Assembly (NCBI GenBank): GCA_019400425.1
Contig: JAFREE010000030.1
Span: forward strand, 62,001-126,000
DNA length: 64,000 nt
Source: Hymenochaete sp. R1
Lineage: Eukaryota; Basidiomycota; Agaricomycetes; Hymenochaetales; Hymenochaetaceae
Reading direction: 5' to 3'
Position 1 is the first letter of the stretch. Each line of letters begins with the position of its first letter. The translations under genes were made by a program, and so were the position numbers. The notes below the pieces were generated by a model. It saw only the letters and a program-made list of their open reading frames with translations, was not told the DNA's origin and ran no database searches. Below are positions 55,959 to 64,000 of this stretch, piece by piece.

Positions 55959-58052
55959 ATGGTTCGCAGTATCGCTTCCTGGGTCTGCCTTTCTCTCGCC
56001 GTGGTTGCCCAGGCGGCACCACATCCTTCCAAACGCTATCCTTCTTTGCACAGGCGGCAAGGAAGCACCCTAGTACTCACCGAAACCCAAACTCAGGTGG
56101 TCTCCGAGACTCAGACGACAACGTACACCGAATCTTTTACAAGCACGTCAAGCTCGACTATTGAAAATGTTCTTAGCTCAACAGAGACTAGGACTGAGAC
56201 TGCGACGTCTATATCGACACTCACAAGCTCGGCTAATTTTGTCGCCAAAGAACAGGTAGCCTCGCACTCTGCAGCTATATCACCAGATGTGCGCCTTGCT
56301 GGAGATATTCCGGACCCTGACACTGGAGCGCAAAGCATACTGTTCTTGCCCCTTGCTTCGGGCCTGAGCGAAGCTGCAACTGTATTTCCTACTATTTCAA
56401 TTGGAGAACCTGCATCCTCGTCTCCATCTATGGAGACTACCTTGCTTGATTCGTCGGTCGTCTCAGTCTCCTTGCTCCCGTCGACTTCTGTTACGACATC
56501 AAATGCTGAAACGACCTCTGTCTCCTCGGACGATACATTTCAGTCGTCAGCCACCGGCCCCGCATTTGCCAGGCAAACGCCGGTCGTGAAGGGACCCCTG
56601 GTCTCTGCTTATTACCCGGATTGGGTTTCGGACACCCTAGCTCCGGAGTCTATCGACATGTCGAGGCTCGATTGGATTGATTTTGCCTTTGCCATGCCCG
56701 ATCAGAACTTCAATCTTGTCTGGGACGACACGTCTGTTCCTGGGATATTGAGCCGCGTGGTCTCTACTGCTCATTCGAAGGGCACTAAGGTCAAACTTAG
56801 CATAGGAGGATGGGGAGGAAGCAAGTGCGCCTTTCATGCATCATCAAATATCTCTGAGTGAGTATCTGATATCCTTTCATCCAGGTATTTCTCGAAAGCT
56901 TGTGCCACTTCTTCGGCCCGAAACACTTTCGTCAAGAATATTGTCACTGCGTACAAGAACTTCCAATTGGATGGTATTGATATTGATTGGGAGTACCCCG
57001 GCCAGCAAGGAGCCGGAAGTAACTATGTTAGCCCACAGGACAGCGCCAACTTCCTGTCCATGCTGCAGCTCCTTCGATCGTCATTACCTGCCTCTGCACG
57101 CATTTCGGCTGCAGTTTCCGACTCTCCCTTTGTGGGCCCTGACGGTCAGCCCATGAAGGACGTCTCGGCGTTTGCTGCCGTACTGGACTGGGTCAACATT
57201 ATGAACTACGATGTCTTTGGCTGTATGTATCATTTACGCTCCCTTTCTCTGGTTTTTCGCAGTTAACCGCGTGTGTGCATTCTTTTTAAAGCATCCTCGA
57301 ATCCAGGTCCCAACGCCCCACTCAATAATGCCTGTGGTGACTCTTCTCAACCGAGCGCAAACGCTGATGCAGCCATCAGCGCCTGGTCGGCCGCAAAGTT
57401 CCCCACAAACAGGCTTATGCTCGGCGTGCCAGCCTACGGTTACCTCAGTGCCTCAAAGTCCGCAACTCTTCAACACAAACGCTCGTTCATGTCCTCGAGG
57501 CCTTCTCTCCCGCCTCGCCAACTGTCGGATATTACCGATAATATCCTCGGTGACACGGCTGACTCCACCGAAGGAGTCCTCTCTGACTTGACCTCGTCCA
57601 GCCCGAACACGGAAACCCAAACGGACGATTCCCAGGATTCAAGCAGTGACGCTAGTGCTTACTCCGCTGCCGCAGGAACCGGTAGAGCCCCGGGCACCAT
57701 CACTATCAAGAGCTCAGAAGGTTCCTCCTCATCCGGCCAAATCCAACTTAATTCCATCATCTCCCAAGGCGCCCTCGTCCCAGCCCGTGTCGGCCGCACC
57801 TCCCCCGCTGTTACCTTCGTCGCCGTAGGCGGGTTCACGCGCTTCTGGGACGCGTGCAGCAGCACACCGTACCTCGTGAGCCCGTTCACGAACCAGGTGA
57901 TAACGTATGATGACATGCAGAGCCTTGGGCTGAAGGCGGCGTTGGCGAAGAAACGGGGTGTGTTGGGAACGGCAATGTGGGACCTAAGTGGGGATACGCA
58001 GCAGTGGGATTTGACGAATGCTTTGAGGGCTGGGCTAGGGAAGTCTGTGTAG
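55959..58052 (+). CDS. Secreted GH18 chitinase with Ser/Thr-rich N-terminal region
   Basis: It hydrolyses chitin in wall remodelling or in other fungi. The start at 55959 gives MVRSIASWVCLSLAVVAQAA, a signal peptide; KR near residue 26 and RR near residue 33 are possible processing sites. A region of about 170 residues rich in Ser/Thr/Glu (TETQTQVVSETQTTTYTES) is probably heavily O-glycosylated. The GH18 barrel shows SAYYPDW, DWIDFAFAMP, VKLSIGGWGGSKYFS (across intron 56825-56884), DGIDIDWEYPG with the catalytic Glu, and WVNIMNYDVFGSSSNPGPN (across intron 57223-57291). Then come LMLGVPAYGYLS, a Ser/Asp-rich insert near 57490-57730, FVAVGGFTRFWDACSSTPYL, ITYDDMQSLGLKAALAKKRG and TAMWDLSGDTQQWDL. 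No carbohydrate-binding module or GPI signal was seen. Confidence 0.92.
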
Positions 58053-58911
58053 CGGTGCAAGATTCAAATGTGTGACTGCGTATGACTTACGTTGATAATC
58101 TTTATTTTGTTCTAATCATACGTGGTCTGGAATCACGCGTTCTTCTTTCATGTTATCCGGTAGCCCATGGGAATTGAAATTCTTACCTCATATGCAAATG
58201 AGGGAACATCCTCTGAGTACAGAACTAGTGCAACCTCTGAGTAGTAATGTCGCAAACAAATACACCCCTTGAATAAGCATGGTCCGATCCATCCATTGAA
58301 TCGTGGGTTTACAGCTAAATCGACTTCTGGGAAAGCACGCCCTCTGAATAAGCACGCCCAAACCCGTTCACGAAGGAGCATTATTATTCAGAGGTTACAC
58401 CGTATACAACCTCTAACCGTTTCCCTCTACCCCCTCGAACAAGGGTATCCTGTCGTAACAGAAAGGGTCATTGTTGGCAACACTAATACAGGTTCGGCTC
58501 AACCGCTTAAACTTATGCGATACAAATACAACATTCTCGATTCATATAGCAACGTATGTACGTATGAGAAACAAGGATTCAGAGATGCAGGAAAGAAGAA
58601 AAGATCGATACACCGTATCTTATGTTAAAGCAAGTTAAGGCGACAATGAATGGAGACAAAGGATAAGGGCACTGGGCTTGGACAATAAGTATATTTATTA
58701 TGCAGGACCATGCACATCGGAATAGTAGAAAGTCCTTGATTCCGCTGGCGTGTGTATGTTGCTGGAAAACTAAGGTTCATGAAGAGGAGAAATGTTGTTT
58801 GTGTGCAAAATAATAAGGACAGCTCCAGTAATGCTTGAAATTCCTGGGGTGGTAGGATGAAGTCATGTATGAGAAAGAGGAAGAGCGAACACGAAAGGTC
58901 GGTGACCGTCC
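58053..58911. other. Convergent intergenic region with short repeats
   Basis: This holds the 3' regions of the chitinase and the Srk1-like kinase. Several copies of the word CCTCTGA(A/G)TA lie at 58210-58400 (see next entry). No gene seen. Confidence 0.45.
58232..58396. repeat. Short inverted repeat, possible MITE relic
   Basis: AACCTCTGAGTAGTAATG at 58232-58249 is matched, inverted with two changes, at 58379-58396. Related words CCTTGAATAAGCA and CCTCTGAATAAGCA lie between the arms. The unit is about 165 bp with no coding sequence. No clear flanking duplication seen. Confidence 0.4.
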
Positions 58912-61335
58912 TCAACCGATTTGCATCGGACTCCCGGGTTGCTCGAACCGACCGAAATCGTAACTGTCATTCAAAGTTGACTGCGCCAGAGGACTCTGGC
59001 CCACACGGCGATGCCTTCGACCAAGGAGCGTTGCGCCGTTCATATCCAACTCAAATGGCTTGTGCCCATTCCCGCCCCGTCGCCGTGGAGGATCCCTAAT
59101 ACCAGCACGGCCTGCGTTCAAGGGCTCGTCAACGGAAATTCTTTTGCCCCCGCTATTCGAAGCGGCTTGTTCTCGTCTGCGTGCATTTTCGATCGTCTGA
59201 GCATCCATTTCGGCGTCCTCGTCGGACTCATTCAGATTGGACAAACCACCTCCCCGCCCCTTATTTTCCTCATTCGCGCGCTGGTAGGCATAAATGAAAT
59301 CAATAGTATCTTTCATTGGTACGGGAGAGCGAGCCTCCCGTCCGCCCCCACGTAGCGATTGTAAAAGGGGAGAGTCGACGCTCCTCATCGGCGCTGTCAG
59401 CGGAGTGGGAGGTGGAGGTGGAGCCGGGGCTTCATTGCACCAGGGGTGAGCAAGGAATTGGTCAATTGTAAAGCGCTTCGCGGGGTCAACACATAGAAGA
59501 TTGCTGATGAGATCCTTGGCTAGAAAGCGGATATAATCAAAACGCATTCCCGCATTGAAAAGGGCAAAAACACGCACAGGAGGCACTAATATCATCCCAC
59601 CAAGGGCTCAAGAAGGTGTAGTATCCTCGTGCGACTTTCTCAGTCAGAACATTGATACTCTCGTCGTAGAACGGTGGGAAGCCGCAAAGTAACGTGTAAA
59701 GTACACATCCAAGGGCCCACATATCCACACTTTTGGAGTAGCGTTCGTCCTTTACAATCTCAGGCGCAGTGTACCCCACAGTGCCACATGGCGTCATCGT
59801 CTGTGAGTCCCAAACGATTTTGCTCAGACCGAAATCAGCAATCTTGACTCGCCCGATTTCACCACCACCGGTACCAGGCTTGAACTCGCCCTCATCCATC
59901 TTTTCCTCGTCATACGGGCGTTGAATGGGATCTTTTGAGGGTACGATTGGTATCCGCTCAAACAATAAATTTTCGGGCTTGATGTCGCTAGGATGGGCAT
60001 GAGATTGGGATTTCTCAAAAAACAAAGGACAATCAACGCACCGATGAACTACACCTCGCTCCTCGTGCAGATGTCGGATGCCGTGTGCCACTTGCAAGAT
60101 GACGTGCCTCGCGAGATTTTCACTGAAGTAGGTAAGCTTAACGATCTGGTGGAATAGTTCGCCACCCTCCATTACTGATTGAACATAGGTTTGAGTGACA
60201 CGTATACTCTGTAAGTTCCGAGCCGGTACTCACACTCCAATATTAGGAAGTAGTGTTCTTCTGACTCGAAGAAGTCAAGGAGCTTCACAATCGATGGATG
60301 GTTGATACCACGCATGATCTGCACCTCTAAAGAAGGAATAAGCAATAGGACAATGAGACGCGAAATGAGGATGATGGTTACCCTTCAAGATGTTGGCACG
60401 CTGCAATATCGGAAACGTACGCATCAGCATTCAAGCTAATCGCATAACCAAAAAGAAAATATCGGGTTGCCGGCAAGTCCGGAAAGGGGGAAAGGAGAAA
60501 TGGTGGGAAGAAGAAAAAATGAAGCCGCACCTCTGTAACACGGGGCCGCTTCTTGAACTGAGGGTTGAGATGCTTGTTCCCATCCTAAGTATCAAAAAAC
60601 AAACCACCATATTACGAGGCGGGAAAAGAAAGGGTAGAAGGGAGGATGAGGAGTCAGTGGTGTAAGGAGCATGCGCCAAGCAAGATCTCTAACCTGAGAT
60701 GCATTGAGTTCAAATTTGCGGACGACTTTGACTGGACAGGACAGGGGCCTTAGTACCACGCGCGCGTATAAGTCAGACTATTTTTTCAAACTTGGGACAT
60801 ACCAGCGACTTTCTGGCCATTGGCCACGCTGATGGCCTTGTAAACATTTGAAAATGCACCGCTGAATAGTCGTTTTCAGTGTTAGAGAGATGGTGAAGTG
60901 AGGGAAAGTGTACTGACTCTCCCATCTTTTCAAGGAGCTTATAGTCCTCAAGCCCGCTATAAGAGGGCATCTTGTTTTTGGCCTCATTTTCCTCCTTGAC
61001 GAGCAGCTCTGCCTCACGGCGAAATCCTGGAGAAGCCATAGGCTCTTTGGCGACAGAAGGCTGCTGATTTACACTCAGATGTTGCTGTTGCTGTTGGCCA
61101 CCTCCGTAGTTTGCAGCTTGGGCGGTTCTCTGCGGGTCTCTTTCCCTAGCGCGAGAAACATGCTGGGCGGCATGTGAGTTTTGTTGATTCTCCGTTGAGC
61201 GTGGGGGCGACCGGTTCTCAAGGTGCTGTTTCCCGTGCCGAATCAGGTCTAGAAGAAAGTGAAAACACGAATGATAAACTGAGTGGCACCGGGAACGAGC
61301 TGATTCAGCGTACGTTTGAAAGCGTCGAGAACCAT
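58912..61335 (-). CDS. CaMK-group kinase, Srk1/Rck2-like
   Basis: This group lies downstream of the stress MAPK Hog1/Sty1 in yeasts. The likely start is the ATG at 61335 (MVLDAFK); an intron of about 65 nt joins it to HLIRHGKQHLENRSPPRSTE. A Gln-rich stretch follows (GGQQQQQHLSVNQQP). The kinase domain begins GLEDYKLLEKMG and shows VAVKVVRKFELNAS, ILKEVQIMRGINHPSIVKLL, MEGGELFHQIVKLTYFSE, IRHLHEERGVVHR-DIKPENLLFE and an insert of about 40 residues. VKIADFGLSK, TPCGTVGYTAPEIVKDERYS, DMWALGCVLYTLLCGFPPF and SNLLCVDPAKRFTIDQFLAH follow. The insert between DIKPENLLFE and the DFG motif is typical of Srk1/Rck2. The C-terminal tail is disordered. The first-exon splice is my best reading. Confidence 0.85.
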
Positions 61336-61694
61336 CTCTACGGAGCGTCGAAGTTTCAGAATGGGTAGATGGGATGCAGAAGATGGTTCCACAGTACAGA
61401 GAGGGAAATCAAACACCAATAGGAGGATACGAGTAGGTTGACGAAGGAAGGAAAGAAGTGAGTGGGAAATGGACAAGGTAGTATGCGCCAGTGGCGATTG
61501 ATTGGTGGACAAGACGTCACTGGCGGGGGGCGAGCGAACATATATTCAAATTCCCACGGTCAGCATCCTCAGCCTCCTCAGGAACTAAGAATGACGTCGA
61601 GTTTTTTTTTGTGTTCCACCCCAATGTATTGGTATTAGTACTATCTTCTATAAATGTTATTATTATAAGAGACATCAGAACGCATATATGCACA
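61336..61694. other. Intergenic between NIPA stop and Srk1-like start
   Basis: Upstream region of the Srk1-like kinase; it includes a run of nine T near 61601. No gene seen. Confidence 0.45.
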
Positions 61695-63809
61695 TCAGTT
61701 GGTCTCATCATCTCCAGAGATAGACCTTACAAGAAGTGCTCTCTGCGCAGGCGAAAGCGTCAGAGAGCTCGTCTTTGCTCTTACCAGCGGCATTGGTCGC
61801 GTCGGTGTCGATGACGAGCTCGGCAGGACCAGCTGAGGTCGTCCAGTCCTCTCAGCACGCTCCTCTACAACCATCCTGTTCCTGGCACCTCCTCCTTCAC
61901 ACCGCTCCCCTTCTTCTCCTTTTCCGCTCCCCCACGTCAATATAAACACACCCGCAAACGTCGCTCCGCATCCGTACAAGAACGTCACCATCTGGTGTAA
62001 TGACGCCTGTCGGAAATCCCCATACAGCACTGCGGAGCCCACTATCGCAGAAATGTTGAAAAACACGAACTGCGCCGGGATCACGATCTTGGAGTCGAAT
62101 TTCATCAACGCCCTGTTGAGGTGACGTATCTGCATCACTCCCGTTCCTATCAAAACCTAGAGAACCGGAACCGGATCACTCAGCCTCCCTATTCGTCATC
62201 TCCCCGCACCAATCAGGTACTTGCACTCACCACGAGCACAGGATACGTGATCCATTCTTTGAACACCTTCACCCACTCCTTCGTAAGCAAAGAACTGAAT
62301 GCCTTCGTCGAGAGGACCGTAAATCCTCCGAACAACGCACACGCTCCGACGTCGATTATGACGTGTTCGCGCCCAATTTTGCGTGAGCTTAGGCTGACGA
62401 ACAAGATCGCCCCGCCCGCATAGATCAGTGTTAGCACCAAAAAGGCTTGTTGGGTTATGGCTTGGACTAGTGCTTTTGGATCCAACCGTCGATCCGAAGA
62501 GCTCGCCGATAGAACGACTGTGATAGCTCCGAGAATAGACAAAAGTACACCGAAAAGATCTCGCTGTGCGCGTGGGTCGGTTTCGAGAAAAATGCGCACT
62601 ATTTATGTAGCTTATGGCTCACCTTTCGAAAGCGTTCTTTCAACATTATAGGCGCAAAGAAGCAGTTTGCTATAAGTGCAAACTTAGCGTTGGAGGTCAG
62701 CTTCAGATCAAAATACCCTGAAAGTCTGCATGCGCTCACCGTTCCCAAAGGAGCGACAACTGACGCTGGAGCGAAGGCATAGGATATGAAATTCCCAGAT
62801 TCTCCGACCACCATAAGTAAGAATCCTAACCACCTAGCGACAATGACGTGTCAGATCAAACACTATAACGAAGGTAGAAACTGACATACCATAGCTTCGA
62901 TTTCAAATAGCCAACATCATCGTCTTCGAACTCGTCGTCTTGATCTGCAAACTTTATCCGAGGTTGCAAACGTCCGTTGGCAGGGGTCATAGGTCGTTGC
63001 ATGTCTCCGTTTGGATTCGTGTGCACGTCCAGGTGTATGCGCGATCGAGATGCTTCCAAGTCACTCACAGCACTCATTTTCGCCTTGCCCTTCGATCTAG
63101 TCGAGAGTAGCCTCGTAAAAACGTTCGGCGAACTCTTCCATCGCTGGCGTCCTGTATACCTCGACCTTGAAGCTCGAAGGGATCCGCGCGGGGTTGGAAC
63201 AAGGCTCGAAGCCACAGAGAGGAGTGGATCGGTCTCAAGAACGAGAGCTTCTGGTCTGTCGTGAATAAGGTCCGAGACATGTACGGATGTAGATGCAGAA
63301 GTATGGGTGTTTGACGTCGCACTGTTCTCGACCCTGGGGAAGGGTACGGCGCCATCGCCGTAGTCGCTTTCGTCGTCGCTGTTTGGGCTTTGGTGTTGAG
63401 ACGAGCCCACGCGCGTCCGTTCTTCATCATCACTATCACTGCTGCTGGATCCACCTTCCATCGTTGCCTCCCTTATACTCTCATGGCTCGTGTATGGGAC
63501 AGGGCCTGACCTACTCCGTACAGTCCCATAACGAGGTGTGTGCATTCCTGTTTTTGACATCACGTTTCCGTTTCCGTGTCCATGCACAGGTCCACGCCCA
63601 TTGGATGTCGATTGTTGTTGCAGGTTCCCGTCGTTTTGTTTCTCGAGCCGCTTGTGGGCAAGCTTCTGGCAGTTAAGAGCGAGAGAAATGAGAACGTTCC
63701 CTGAAATAGCGACTGCAATGCCGATGAGGGAGGAGGTATAATCGACAGGGTCTTCATCATCCCCTTTGAGAAATAGTTGGTATCGGAGCGTGTTCCAGCC
63801 AGTAGACAT
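61695..63809 (-). CDS. NIPA-type magnesium transporter (DUF803)
   Basis: An integral membrane protein of the drug/metabolite transporter fold. The start at 63809 gives MSTGWNTLRYQLFLKGDDED; the upstream in-frame codons lack an ATG. The first helix is SSLIGIAVAISGNVLISLAL, followed by NCQKLAHKRLE. About 200 disordered Ser/Asp/His-rich residues are inserted before the second helix, a common fungal feature. The rest shows WLGFLLMVVGESGNFISYAF, APASVVAPLGTVALIANCFF, APIMLKERFRKRDLFGVLLS, ITQQAFLVLTLIYAGGAI, LTKEWVKVFKEWITYPVLVV, QIRHLNRALMKFDSKIVIP and QFVFFNISAIVGSAVLYGDF, which are the family's marks. The tail is cytosolic and Ser/Arg-rich. Substrate assignment (Mg2+) follows the family and was not shown here. 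Confidence 0.9.
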
Positions 63810-64000
63810 TACCGAAGGAAAATACAAGTCGTGCAAGAGAAACAATTGCCTTCGATAGATTCTTGAGACAAACTGGTTGCCCGAAGCTCGAGAGGACCTC
63901 TGATGAAGCGGAGCGAAAGATATATGAGGAGCAAAGTGGGTGTTACTTTGAATGGGCCATGTTGAGCGTGAGTGTGCTTCTTCCGAAACGAAACGAGAGG
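63810..64000. promoter_or_regulatory. Upstream region of NIPA gene, window edge
   Basis: No further gene is visible in the last 190 bp. Confidence 0.4.

Noticed and set aside
1..64000. tRNA genes, rRNA and CRISPR arrays
   Set aside because: I looked for B-box-like words and regular spaced repeats and found no convincing case; CRISPR is not expected in a fungal nuclear genome.

Overview
The window looks like nuclear DNA of a filamentous basidiomycete, most likely an Agaricomycete. Genes are dense and found on both strands. Most are cut by many 48-70 nt GT-AG introns, and exons can be as short as 7-20 nt. Protein families include STRIPAK FAR11, HEI10, a GH18 chitinase with a Ser/Thr-rich stalk, and PCL-like cyclins. 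The species cannot be named from sequence alone. No tRNA, rRNA or CRISPR was seen.

Layout. 1-9.2 kb: the 3' end of a GAR-domain microtubule-binding protein, a FAR11/STRIP homologue, a small membrane coiled-coil protein, and a GW/WG-rich protein of unknown function. 9.5-26.1 kb: housekeeping genes, namely dihydroorotase, kinesin-8, Emp24 (p24), RanBP1, mitochondrial ClpX, the spliceosomal protein Cactin and ubiquitin E1 (UBA1). 26.8-37.8 kb: a PCL-type cyclin, the meiotic crossover RING protein HEI10, a long disordered protein with a CUE-like C terminus, and a zinc polyol (xylitol/sorbitol) dehydrogenase. 38.5-45 kb: a possible broken membrane-protein gene, then three related Ran1/Ksp1-type kinase genes (two minus, one plus). 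45.3-49.1 kb: a WRAP53/TCAB1 (Swt21) WD40 protein and a WTAP/Mum2-like coiled-coil protein. 50.2-52.2 kb: a 1,997-bp transposon-like element with about 212/217-bp terminal inverted repeats and a degraded coiled-coil gene fragment inside. 53.4-63.8 kb: a disordered hypothetical protein, a chitinase, an Srk1/Rck2-like CaMK and a NIPA-type magnesium transporter. The last 190 bp hold no recognised gene.

Two observations stand out. First, each of the three kinase genes has closely spaced GTCTCGG copies in its upstream region. The coding regions of these genes have no intron in the kinase domain, unlike nearly all neighbours, which suggests co-regulated tandem paralogues. Second, the inverted-repeat element has nearly identical arms (one substitution and one 5-nt indel), a TATT flank on both sides, and an interior that is a frame-broken piece of a host-like coiled-coil gene. 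It looks like a recently mobilised, non-autonomous, gene-fragment-carrying element.

Functions were assigned by recognising protein motifs by eye, with no database search. Exon borders were worked out by hand and only those quoted were checked for reading phase.
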